NCBI GenBank assembly: GCA_964593455.1
Contig: CAZQHK010000023.1
Coordinates: 7,803-71,802 of the forward strand
Length of the DNA stretch: 64,000 bases
Direction of reading: 5' to 3'
Source: CAZQHK01 sp964593455
GTDB taxonomy: Bacteria > Muiribacteriota > CAYSPT01
The translations under genes were made by a program, and so were the position numbers. This document shows positions 8,938 through 17,078 of the stretch, in pieces (position 1 is the first letter of the stretch; each line of letters opens with the position of its first letter). The notes under the pieces are model-generated. The model saw only the letters and a program-made list of their open reading frames with translations, searched no databases and was not told the origin of the DNA.

Positions 8938-11466
8938 GTGATGGATATGGTTAACAGTGATGGGGAAAAGAAAGTGTTGGAAGAGGGTTCTGAAAACGTA
9001 TCGGCTACCGAGCAGGATACTGAAACCCAAATGGAAGATGATCTGGCTTTTCAAGACAATATCTTCACCCAATATGTGGAGGCTCTTGATACCATTGCGC
9101 CTGGAAGTCTAGTTGAGGGGCAAGTAATCAAGATAGACGGTAGCGATGTCTTTGTTGATATCGGTTTTAAGACCGAGGGAAGACTCGATCTGGGTGAATT
9201 TAGGGGAGATTCGATCAAGGTCGGTGATCCGGTTGACGTGATGATCGTCAACATGGAAGATCGCAACGGTAATCTGGTCTTATCTAAGAAAAAGGCCGAC
9301 CTTAAACGGGCCTGGGATCTTTTGTTCGACGCGTTTCGCAACAACAAGTACATCCAGGCTAAGGTGCTGGAAAGAATCAAGGGAGGGCTGCGTGCCAAAT
9401 TCAGAGGTCTGTCCTGTTTTGTCCCAGCCTCACAGATATCCCGCCGGCGGGAGGGAAATCTGGATAAGTACATGGAAAAAGAACTCACCTTCAAAGTTAT
9501 CGAACTCGACAAACGCCGGGACAATATCGTGCTCTCTCGCCGGGCTTACCTGGACGAAGAGTATCAGAAACGGCTCGATTCGATCTTTTCCGAAATACAA
9601 GAAGGAGAGAGCAGGGAAGGCGTTGTCAGAAGAATAACTGATTTTGGCGCTTTCATTGATATTGGTGGTATCGATGGACTATTGCATATAACCGATATTT
9701 CATGGGCTCATATAGGCCATCCATCGGAAGTGCTGCGGGAAGGGCAGAAGATTGAAGTAATGGTTTTGAGTGCCGATCGGGAGAGTGAGAAGATCTCTCT
9801 TGGTTTGAAGCAAAAATCGCCGGACCCCTGGACAGTCGCTGATAATAAGTATCCGCTGGGCGCCGTGATTTCTGGAAAAGTAAAGAAAATTATGAACTAT
9901 GGAGCCTTCATCGAACTCCAGGAGGGAGTGGAAGGATTACTCCACATCTCCGACATGAGTTGGGGGGGGCGTTTGGGGACCCCCCGTGACATGCTTGAAG
10001 AGGGTGACGATGTTGACGTCCGCATCATGAAAATAGATGCGGATGAACGAAAGCTTTCTCTGGGTATGAAGCAGACAAAACCGGACCCATGGAAAGTGGT
10101 GGACCGCAATTTTGATATCGGCACCATTGTCAAGGGGAAGGTTAAAAATCTCGTCAGCTACGGTGCCTTCATCGAGCTCGATGAAGGGCTCGAAGGGTTA
10201 CTTCATATCTCTGATATGAGCTGGACCTCACGGATCAAGCATCCTTCACAGGTGATTACTGAAGGATGTATGGTGGAGGTAAAGATCCTTGATATAGACC
10301 AGGAGAACAAACGCATTTCTCTAGGGCTCAAACAGGTCTATCCGGATCCCTGGACGGCCATTGATGAAAAATATCGTATCGGAGCAATCTACCGGGGGAA
10401 GGTCAAGAACGTGGTTAGTTTCGGTGCATTCGTGGAGCTTGAGGATGATGTGGAAGGGCTTGTTCACATCTCCGATATGTCATGGTCAGGTAAAGTTGGA
10501 CACCCATCGGAGATTGTCAGTCCAGATCAGGCTGTTGACGTCAAGATACTGTCGATTAACAAGGGAGAGAAAAAAATCTCCCTGGGGATAAAACAACTCT
10601 CGCCCGATCCGTGGGATACGGTTGATGAACGGTATAACGAGGGTGAAATCTATGAAGGTGTCGTGCAGAATATTACCGGTTTCGGAGCGTTCATAGAGTT
10701 GGAAGCCGGCATCGAAGGCCTGGTGCATGTGTCCGACATGTCGTGGGAGAAACCGGTGTCCGATCCTTCCAAGGTTATGAATCCCGGTGATACAATAAAA
10801 GTATGTGTATTGGACATCAATAAACAGGACCAGCGTATCTCGTTGGGGGTCAAGCAAGTGTCCGGCGATCCTTGGAAAGAAGTCAAAGACAAGTTATTCC
10901 CAGGAGCGGTGGTTTTGGGACAGGTTGTACGGATTACCGGTTTTGGAGCTTTTATCCGGGTAGCCCGTGGCATCGAGGGTTTGGTGCATATTTCTCAGTT
11001 ATCCAATGAGCATGTGGAGCATGTTGAAGATGTTCTCTCAGTAGGGAGTGAGGTCAAGGTTAAGGTCCTTGAATTCAATCCTGAAGACCACCGGCTGCGG
11101 CTTTCCGTACGGGACGGTGCAGGTGAAGAATTGACCGATGGTCTGACTGGTCCCCAACCAGCTGTCGATGGACGCACGATGATCGGTGAAGTTGTTGGTC
11201 AGCAGTTCTTAGAACGTCTTAACCAGCTCAAACAAGCTGAGCAGGCGGCTGTCCAGAAGGAAGAGGGATCTTCTGAAGAAACAGCTGATGAAAAGAAGGA
11301 AGAGGAATCTTCTGAAGAAGCAGCTGATGAAAAGACTGTAGTTGTACAGGATTCCGAAGCTTCAGTCGAGCAGGGTGGGATTGAAGAAATTCCTCCGAAA
11401 CCGGAAGAGAGCTTACAAGAGTCGGCTGAAGCTGAAAAGGCGATGCCGGAAAAAGAAGAATCCTGA
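8938..11466 (+). CDS. rpsA: Ribosomal protein bS1-like with eight S1 domains
   Basis: An RNA-binding protein that brings mRNA to the 30S subunit. After an acidic N-terminus, eight S1 (OB) domains can be read. The first two are divergent (GSLVEGQV and the QAKVLERIKGG region), the third starts near 9604, and domains 4-8 start at 9859, 10120, 10381, 10642 and 10903. The last five are exactly 261 bp (87 codons) apart and share xGAFIELxxGxEGLxHISDMSW and a DPW linker. The roughly 120-residue tail is Glu/Ser-rich with a repeated EESSEEAADEK-like unit. E. coli S1 has six domains. The start is GTG 8938 (GGGAG 9 nt upstream) or ATG 8941; a TTG at 8929 abuts the SD. Confidence 0.93.
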   Translation: MMDMVNSDGEKKVLEEGSENVSATEQDTETQMEDDLAFQDNIFTQYVEALDTIAPGSLVEGQVIKIDGSDVFVDIGFKTEGRLDLGEFRGDSIKVGDPVDVMIVNMEDRNGNLVLSKKKADLKRAWDLLFDAFRNNKYIQAKVLERIKGGLRAKFRGLSCFVPASQISRRREGNLDKYMEKELTFKVIELDKRRDNIVLSRRAYLDEEYQKRLDSIFSEIQEGESREGVVRRITDFGAFIDIGGIDGLLHITDISWAHIGHPSEVLREGQKIEVMVLSADRESEKISLGLKQKSPDPWTVADNKYPLGAVISGKVKKIMNYGAFIELQEGVEGLLHISDMSWGGRLGTPRDMLEEGDDVDVRIMKIDADERKLSLGMKQTKPDPWKVVDRNFDIGTIVKGKVKNLVSYGAFIELDEGLEGLLHISDMSWTSRIKHPSQVITEGCMVEVKILDIDQENKRISLGLKQVYPDPWTAIDEKYRIGAIYRGKVKNVVSFGAFVELEDDVEGLVHISDMSWSGKVGHPSEIVSPDQAVDVKILSINKGEKKISLGIKQLSPDPWDTVDERYNEGEIYEGVVQNITGFGAFIELEAGIEGLVHVSDMSWEKPVSDPSKVMNPGDTIKVCVLDINKQDQRISLGVKQVSGDPWKEVKDKLFPGAVVLGQVVRITGFGAFIRVARGIEGLVHISQLSNEHVEHVEDVLSVGSEVKVKVLEFNPEDHRLRLSVRDGAGEELTDGLTGPQPAVDGRTMIGEVVGQQFLERLNQLKQAEQAAVQKEEGSSEETADEKKEEESSEEAADEKTVVVQDSEASVEQGGIEEIPPKPEESLQESAEAEKAMPEKEES

Positions 11467-11543
11467 TAAGGTAGAAACCGCCGTGTTCAGGTACGATCTG
11501 TTCCGGCGGTGGATTTATGGGTAAGTAAGGAGAGTGATAGTTT

Positions 11544-12551
11544 ATGGCTATCAAGGTAGGAATTAACGGGTTCGGGCGAATTGGACGGCTTGTGCTTCGG
11601 GCCTCTTTGAAAGAGGCTGATCTCGATTTTGTGGCGGTTAATGATATTACCAACGCCAAGACTCTGGCTCACCTGTTCAAATACGATTCGGTCCATGGGA
11701 TTTATCCTGGCACTGTGGAAGAAAAAGATGGAGCTCTCGTGATTAACGGGAAAGAGATCAAAGTCTTTGCGGAAAGAAACCCGGAAGATCTTCCCTGGAA
11801 AGAGCTGGGTGTGGAGGTAGTTATCGAGGCCACGGGAATTTTCAGGACCCGGGAAGGGGCCGGCAAACATCTCACCGCCGGTGCTAAAAAAGTTATCATT
11901 ACTGCTCCGGCCAAAGGAAAAGATGGTGTTGATAAATCGATTGTTATTGGAATCAATGACAAGGAATACAATGCGGCTGAGCATCATATTCTTTCCAACG
12001 CCTCCTGTACTACCAACTGTCTTGCCCCGGCAATTAAGATATTGATAGAAAACTTCGGTATCGTGCGCGGGGTTATGACCACAATTCATTCGTATACCAA
12101 CGATCAGCGGATTCTCGATCTTCCGCACTCGGATCTGCGCCGGGCGCGGGCCGCGGCTTTGAATATTATCCCCACCACTACCGGGGCGGCAAAAGCTATT
12201 GGACAGGTCATCCCGGCCATGAAGGGCAAACTGGACGGAATTGCTGTTCGGGTTCCCACTCCCAATGCGTCTCTGGTCGATCTGGTTTGCCAGGTGGAGA
12301 AGGAGACAACCGCGGAGGAGATTAACACTGCGTTCAAGGCCGCCAGCGAAGGAGAGCTCAAAGGAATACTGCAGTATTCCGAAGAACCGTTGGTCTCGAG
12401 TGATTGTATCGGTAACGATCATTCAAGCATCTATGACGCTCCTTTCACCACCGTTATGGACGGAACCATGGTCAAGATGCTGTGCTGGTATGATAATGAG
12501 TGGGGTTATTCTTGTCGGGTACGTGATCTCATCAAGATCGCGACCGGGTAA
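11544..12551 (+). CDS. gap: Glyceraldehyde-3-phosphate dehydrogenase, type I
   Basis: Oxidises glyceraldehyde-3-phosphate to 1,3-bisphosphoglycerate with reduction of NAD(P)+. The 335 residues are standard. Seen are the Rossmann start GINGFGRIGRL, the active-site SNASCTTNCLAP with catalytic Cys155, HSYTNDQ, and the C-terminal WYDNEWGYS. The start is ATG with AAGGAG upstream. It begins a glycolytic cluster: gap, STAS regulator, pgk, tpiA. The 77 bp gap after rpsA contains a GC-rich inverted repeat (11477-11510). A 311-codon antisense frame inside this gene is a shadow with no family motif. Confidence 0.97.
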   Translation: MAIKVGINGFGRIGRLVLRASLKEADLDFVAVNDITNAKTLAHLFKYDSVHGIYPGTVEEKDGALVINGKEIKVFAERNPEDLPWKELGVEVVIEATGIFRTREGAGKHLTAGAKKVIITAPAKGKDGVDKSIVIGINDKEYNAAEHHILSNASCTTNCLAPAIKILIENFGIVRGVMTTIHSYTNDQRILDLPHSDLRRARAAALNIIPTTTGAAKAIGQVIPAMKGKLDGIAVRVPTPNASLVDLVCQVEKETTAEEINTAFKAASEGELKGILQYSEEPLVSSDCIGNDHSSIYDAPFTTVMDGTMVKMLCWYDNEWGYSCRVRDLIKIATG

Positions 12552-12628
12552 ATTATGCTTCTATTATTAAAGAACTGAGCACCCGGTTGCTGGATTTAAA
12601 AATCGCTGTAATGTGATGGTGGAGTAGA

Positions 12629-12970
12629 ATGGACCTTACTACCAGGAAAGTTGACAATATCTTCGTTATCAATGTCGATGGTGATATTGACAGCGATACT
12701 TCGTCGATGTTCAAAAAGTCTCTGAACTATGCTCTTGGTCGTGGAGAGCGAAATATCCTGCTCAACTTTGAGAATGTTAATTTTATCACTAGCGTTGGTA
12801 TTGGGGTGATAATCGATCTCTACAAGCAGCTCGACAAAAATAACGGGAAGTTGGTTCTCGTGAAAGTGCGGAAACTGGTACGCGACGTATTGGAAGTATC
12901 CAGGCTGGACAGCGTGTTTCAGATCATGGATACTGAGAGTGAAGCGATTCGGTCGATGTCCGAAAGTTAG
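12629..12970 (+). CDS. STAS-domain anti-anti-sigma factor-like protein
   Basis: A 113-residue single STAS domain of the SpoIIAA/RsbV type. Such proteins bind an HPK-like kinase (anti-sigma factor) when dephosphorylated and are switched off by Ser phosphorylation. Visible are an N-terminal DGDIDSDTS region and NVNFITSVGIGVIIDLYKQL, where the Ser of ITSVG (about residue 58) is the usual phosphorylation site. It sits between gap and pgk, 77 bp after gap and 55 bp before pgk, so it is probably cotranscribed with glycolytic genes. The only matching kinase/phosphatase in this window is the GAF-PP2C-HATPase protein at 45129; that link is inference. Confidence 0.88.
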   Translation: MDLTTRKVDNIFVINVDGDIDSDTSSMFKKSLNYALGRGERNILLNFENVNFITSVGIGVIIDLYKQLDKNNGKLVLVKVRKLVRDVLEVSRLDSVFQIMDTESEAIRSMSES

Positions 12971-13025
12971 AAAATAAAATCTCTCACCTCACTTTCTACG
13001 CTTATATTCCAGAGGATGGTGGATA

Positions 13026-14228
13026 ATGTCAAAACTAACTATAAGAGATGTTCAGTTAAGTGGTAAGAAGGTATTGGTTAGAGTTGATTTTAACGTTCCC
13101 CTGGATAATGAGAGAGCGGTAACAGATACAAGCCGGATTGTGGCAGCGCTCCCTACTATTAGATATCTTCTGGAACAGGGTGCAAAAGTGGCCCTGGTTT
13201 CTCATCTTGGACGACCCAAAGGACAGATCAAGGAAGAGTTGCGTATGGGGCCGGTAGCGGCTTCACTGGCCGAGATAACCGGCCTGAACGTGGTTAAACT
13301 AGACACCTGTATCGGTGAACAGGTCTGGAACGCTGTTGAGGCACTCGGTTCCGGAGAGGTTGTCCTCCTTGAAAATGTCCGGTTCTATCCGGGTGAAAAG
13401 AAAAATGATCCTGAATTTGCTGAAGCGCTTGCGGCTCACTTCGATCTTCACGTCATGGATGCTTTCGGTACTGCTCACCGTGCTCACGCCTCGGTAGCCG
13501 GAGTGTCCCGCTATCTGACATCAGTAGCCGGTTTTTTGATAGAGAAAGAAATCGATTATCTCGGGAGAGCGGTGGCTAACCCCGAACGTCCTTTCGTGGC
13601 GATTATCGGCGGCGCCAAGGTATCCGGAAAACTCGAGGTATTAAGGAATCTGATCGATAAAGTTGATTTCCTCCTGATCGGCGGTGGTATGGCTTACACA
13701 TTCTTAAAGGCGCAGGGGCATTCTACCGGTAATTCTCTTTTGGAAGAAGAGCTTCTGGATACGGCAAAAGGAATTCTTGCGGCCGCTGAAGGGAAGAGTG
13801 TTACATTGTTGCTTCCTGTTGACAATGTCATTGCCGACAAGTTCGATAATGAAGCCGAGATCCAGACGGTTGCTAACGATATTCCCGATGGATGGATGGC
13901 TCTGGATATAGGTCCGAAAACAATTGCTGCTTTCAAAGAAGTTATTGCCCGGGCCGGGACTATCGTGTGGAATGGTCCCATGGGATGTTTTGAAATGTCG
14001 CGTTTCTCCACGGGAACAATGGCTATCTGTGAGGCCGTGGCTGCGGGTACATCTGTCAGTATTATTGGAGGTGGGGATTCTGTGGCTGCCGTCAACCAGA
14101 GCGGTCTGGCGGACAAAATGACTCATATCTCTACCGGCGGCGGTGCCAGTCTTGAGTTCCTGGAAGGAAAAGAACTTCCTGGAATCTCCGCTCTCAGTGA
14201 TACTCCAGGTAATTCGGCCCGTGCTTGA
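13026..14228 (+). CDS. pgk: Phosphoglycerate kinase
   Basis: Transfers the acyl phosphate of 1,3-bisphosphoglycerate to ADP. The 400 residues match the family. Seen are the substrate-binding VDFNVPLD (about residues 19-26), HLGRPKG, the EKEIDYLGRA hinge and GGAKVSGKL, the nucleotide loop GPMGCFE, and GGGDSVAAV with STGGGASLEFLEG near the C-terminus. The start is ATG 13026. It follows the STAS gene and precedes tpiA by 94 bp, forming the conserved gap-pgk-tpi order. The second-half minus-strand frames of 140 codons are shadows. Confidence 0.97.
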   Translation: MSKLTIRDVQLSGKKVLVRVDFNVPLDNERAVTDTSRIVAALPTIRYLLEQGAKVALVSHLGRPKGQIKEELRMGPVAASLAEITGLNVVKLDTCIGEQVWNAVEALGSGEVVLLENVRFYPGEKKNDPEFAEALAAHFDLHVMDAFGTAHRAHASVAGVSRYLTSVAGFLIEKEIDYLGRAVANPERPFVAIIGGAKVSGKLEVLRNLIDKVDFLLIGGGMAYTFLKAQGHSTGNSLLEEELLDTAKGILAAAEGKSVTLLLPVDNVIADKFDNEAEIQTVANDIPDGWMALDIGPKTIAAFKEVIARAGTIVWNGPMGCFEMSRFSTGTMAICEAVAAGTSVSIIGGGDSVAAVNQSGLADKMTHISTGGGASLEFLEGKELPGISALSDTPGNSARA

Positions 14229-14322
14229 GAATCAAATAGTTTTACATCTTCGCATTCGTGCTAACCGGTGAAACCCGCTGAGTAGATAGCGGTTTGGAGC
14301 GTAAGGTTGGAGGTTGATCGTC

Positions 14323-15090
14323 ATGACTCGTCGACAGATTATGGCCGGCAATTGGAAGATGCATAAAACCCATGAGGAAGCGGCTGAATTCGGCTGCGGA
14401 ATCATTCCGCTGGTGCAAGAATACACGAATTTGGAGATAGTTGTTTGTCCTCCCTTCACGTCTTTGGCCTCCCTGGCTTCCGTCTTGTCGGGGTCTAACG
14501 TTTCCTGTGGGGGGCAAAATCTCTACTGGGAGGACAAAGGAGCATATACCGGGGAAACGTCTCCGGTTATGTTATCGGCACTCGGTTGTCAATATGTCAT
14601 TCTGGGGCATTCCGAGCGCCGGAAATATTTTTATGAGACCTATGATCTGGTCAAACGGAAGATAATAGCAGCAAGCGCACACGGTTTGGTCCCCATCGTT
14701 TGTGTTGGGGAGTATCTCGATGAACGTGAAGCCGGACGTACCGAAGAAGTTCTCTCCAGGCAAGTTGAAGAAGCGTTCAGTGGTCTCACATCGGAGATGA
14801 TATCCTCCCTGGCTGTGGCGTATGAACCTATCTGGGCCATAGGTACCGGCAAGAATGCTTCGGCGGATGACGCTCAGACAGGATGTGCGTTGGTGCGGTC
14901 TCGTCTGAAAGAGATTGCCGGCGATAGTGCTGCGGCGGCTGTCAGAATACTGTACGGCGGAAGCGTTAAACCGGCCAATGTTAAAGATTATGTATCCTGC
15001 CCAGACATGGACGGCGGACTGGTTGGAGGAGCCAGCCTGGAACCTCAGTTGTTCGCCGAACTCGTGGAGGTCTGGAGCACAAAAACCTAG
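14323..15090 (+). CDS. tpiA: Triosephosphate isomerase
   Basis: Interconverts dihydroxyacetone phosphate and glyceraldehyde-3-phosphate. The 255 residues cover the whole TIM barrel: GNWKMHKT with the catalytic Lys near the N-terminus, the His of ILGHSERR, the catalytic Glu in AYEPIWAIGTG, and the phosphate loops YGGSVKP and GGLVGGASL. I start it at ATG 14323 because GGAGG at 14309-14313 sits 9 nt upstream; an in-frame TTG at 14314 directly abuts the SD. It ends the glycolytic cluster; pepA follows after 58 bp. Confidence 0.97.
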   Translation: MTRRQIMAGNWKMHKTHEEAAEFGCGIIPLVQEYTNLEIVVCPPFTSLASLASVLSGSNVSCGGQNLYWEDKGAYTGETSPVMLSALGCQYVILGHSERRKYFYETYDLVKRKIIAASAHGLVPIVCVGEYLDEREAGRTEEVLSRQVEEAFSGLTSEMISSLAVAYEPIWAIGTGKNASADDAQTGCALVRSRLKEIAGDSAAAAVRILYGGSVKPANVKDYVSCPDMDGGLVGGASLEPQLFAELVEVWSTKT

Positions 15091-15148
15091 TGGAAGACGG
15101 TGCTATGCACCTGGATGATCTTTTGGGAAGAAGGTATATGGTAACGCA

Positions 15149-16729
15149 ATGACTATTCCTGGTGATATTTCATTCAAAGTCAAGCGTGGTTCGTTTCCCA
15201 AGAAAGGATGCAAAGCCCTTTTTGTCAGCGTTTTTTCCGATGAGCTGCCTCCAAAACCGTTTCCCAAGACGGTGGAACGGTTTATTGGGCCTGTAATCAA
15301 ACGCTTGCATGTCGAAGGCGAGATTAAAGGAAGTTTCAAGGAATTCACTATAGAACGGCTCGAAAACGCTCCTTTCAGGTGGCTTATGCTTATCGGCCTC
15401 GGGAAGAAAAAAGATTATTGCCTGGACAAAATTCGTTCAGTAGCCGCACGAGCGGCCCGGACGCTCAGGCGTATCGGATGCGATCAGATGACTATTGTCC
15501 CGGGAACATTTCCAGACTTTTCAGTCGAACGGGTAGCCGAGGTGATAACGGAAGGAATCGTACTTGGCCTCTACAAGTTTGAAAAATTCAGGAGCAAGCT
15601 TCCCAAGCGAAGCTGTTTGCAGAACGTAATGTTTCTGGTAGACAACACCGCTGATGAAAAGGCAGTAAAAACCGGTGTTTGCCGTGGCGAGCTTTTGGGT
15701 CGTGCAGCCAACACCGTGAGAGATTTAATTAACACTCCGGGCAACATCCTGACACCTCCGGTGCTGGTAGAAACAGCCCGATCGGTGGCTGATAAAAGCG
15801 GACTGGACATCGAGGTATTCGATCAGGATGAACTTGAACGCCGGGGCATGAACGGTATTCTCAATGTCGCCAAAGGAAGTCGGCAACCGCCGTTCCTGGT
15901 GACGCTCAAGTACCGCGGTGCCAAACGCTCCGCAGCCCCCTGGCTGGCCCTGCTTGGCAAAGGAATTACCTTTGATACCGGCGGTATCTCACTGAAACGG
16001 TCCCAGGGTATGCAGAGGTTGAAATACGACATGGCCGGAGCCGCTACCGTCCTTACCACCCTGGAAGTAGTCGCCAAGCTTGGCCTGCCGGTGAACCTGA
16101 TGGCAATTATGCCTATTGCCGAGAATATGCCCGACGGTGGCGCATACAAGCCGGGAGATGTGGTCAAAATGTACAACGGTATGTACGTTGAGATTTCAGA
16201 CACAGATGCCGAAGGTCGTCTACTTCTGGCCGATGCCTTGACCCATGCGGTTAAAGAAGGGGCTTCGGTTCTGGTGGATGTAGCGACGCTTACCGGTTCG
16301 GTCGTGTCGGCCTTGGGGCATATGGCCACCGGAGTCATGGGGAGGCCGACCGAGTTAATCCGTACCTTCATCGAAGCCGGAAAGAAATGTGACGAATACG
16401 CCTGGCGTCTGCCGTTGATGCCGGAGTACGCAGTGCAGCTCAAAAGTCTTATAGCTGACATCAGGAACGAGGGAGGGCGACCTGCCGGGGCCAGCATCGG
16501 TGGAATGTTCCTGAGGAATTTCACGGGGGGGCTGCCATGGGTCCACGCCGATATCGTGGGGACGGCCTGGATTGATGAGAACTCCTTTATGTACTATCAC
16601 AAGTCCTACCTGCCTAAACGCGGAGCCACCGGGGTAATGGCCAGAACCCTGATCAACTTTGTGGAGTTGATGATCCCCCATCTTGCCAGCAAGAAGAAAT
16701 TGGCGGAGTTTGATACGGAAGAGTTCTAG
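15149..16729 (+). CDS. pepA: Leucyl aminopeptidase (cytosol aminopeptidase, M17)
   Basis: A zinc exopeptidase that removes N-terminal residues from peptides, normally a cytoplasmic hexamer. At 526 residues it has the N-terminal macro-like domain and C-terminal catalytic domain. Key segments are GKGITFDTGGISLK (metal and active-site Lys), KYDMAGAA, MPIAENMPDGGAYKPGDV and the signature SDTDAEGRLLLADAL (the usual Asn is Asp here). The gene ends at TAG 16727-16729, and repeat copy C starts on the very next base. The upstream gap to tpiA is 58 bp. Confidence 0.95.
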   Translation: MTIPGDISFKVKRGSFPKKGCKALFVSVFSDELPPKPFPKTVERFIGPVIKRLHVEGEIKGSFKEFTIERLENAPFRWLMLIGLGKKKDYCLDKIRSVAARAARTLRRIGCDQMTIVPGTFPDFSVERVAEVITEGIVLGLYKFEKFRSKLPKRSCLQNVMFLVDNTADEKAVKTGVCRGELLGRAANTVRDLINTPGNILTPPVLVETARSVADKSGLDIEVFDQDELERRGMNGILNVAKGSRQPPFLVTLKYRGAKRSAAPWLALLGKGITFDTGGISLKRSQGMQRLKYDMAGAATVLTTLEVVAKLGLPVNLMAIMPIAENMPDGGAYKPGDVVKMYNGMYVEISDTDAEGRLLLADALTHAVKEGASVLVDVATLTGSVVSALGHMATGVMGRPTELIRTFIEAGKKCDEYAWRLPLMPEYAVQLKSLIADIRNEGGRPAGASIGGMFLRNFTGGLPWVHADIVGTAWIDENSFMYYHKSYLPKRGATGVMARTLINFVELMIPHLASKKKLAEFDTEEF

Positions 16730-16908
16730 CCCGGATATTTCACCAGTGTGCCTACTGCGGTCACGAATTCATATGTATCTTCTACGTTACGCTCGGTCGC
16801 CTGTCCTCGACGTATCGCAACGGATACGTCTGCGGAAGGCTTGGTCGCGGGCCTTGAAGCTACGCATGACTTCACGATCTCGTGACGGCAACTCGTGAAA
16901 TATCCGGG
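16730..16908 (+). repeat. Structured intergenic repeat, copy C (full, 179 bp)
   Basis: Starts on the base after the pepA stop codon. The outer arm CCCGGATATTTCAC (16730-16743) is perfectly complementary to 16895-16908. An apical hairpin GACGTATC-GCAAC-GGATACGTC lies near 16813-16834. The words CTACGTTACGCTCGGTC and GGTCGCGGGCCTTGAAGCTAC align with copy A. It could also act as a 3' processing or termination structure for pepA. Small frames crossing it are not coding. Confidence 0.82.
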
Positions 16909-17078
16909 CGAGGTTTATCGCCTGCTGAAATGTACCTTCTTCAGCTGGCAGCCCGGCGAGTAAACAAATGAAGCCGCGGTTTCTGCCGGGTCGTTCCTTA
17001 TCGTCCTGTCGCTGTTGACGAGTTATGTAGTAGATTAGTACTATCGAATTTCTTATTGATGGGAGAAATTATCGTACC
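16909..17078 (+). other. Remainder of the pepA-to-oxidoreductase intergenic region
   Basis: After repeat copy C there are 170 bp without a believable frame. The only signal I see is the promoter-like site at 17015-17044 serving the downstream flavoprotein operon. Confidence 0.5.
17015..17044 (+). promoter_or_regulatory. Probable promoter of the flavoprotein-DUF1667 operon
   Basis: TTGACG at 17015-17020 (5 of 6 to consensus) and TACTAT at 17039-17044 (4 of 6), 18 bp spacer. The start codon is ATG 17079 with GGGAGA at 17061-17066. Confidence 0.45.

Noticed and set aside
11477..11510. Inverted repeat ACCGCCG/CGGCGGT between rpsA and gap as a terminator
   Set aside because: The loop is 20 bases, the stem only 7 bp, and no T-tract follows. 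It could be an attenuator but cannot be supported.
11487..12422. 311-codon antisense frame over gap
   Set aside because: It is a mirror of the well-conserved gap gene and has no recognisable motif.
13694..14126. Two overlapping 140-codon minus-strand frames in pgk
   Set aside because: Both are shadows of the conserved pgk C-terminal half.
16683..16898. Small frames crossing repeat copies (also 3294-3506, 24508-24726 and 30861-31097)
   Set aside because: They follow the palindromic repeat sequence, differ between copies and have no SD or family motif.
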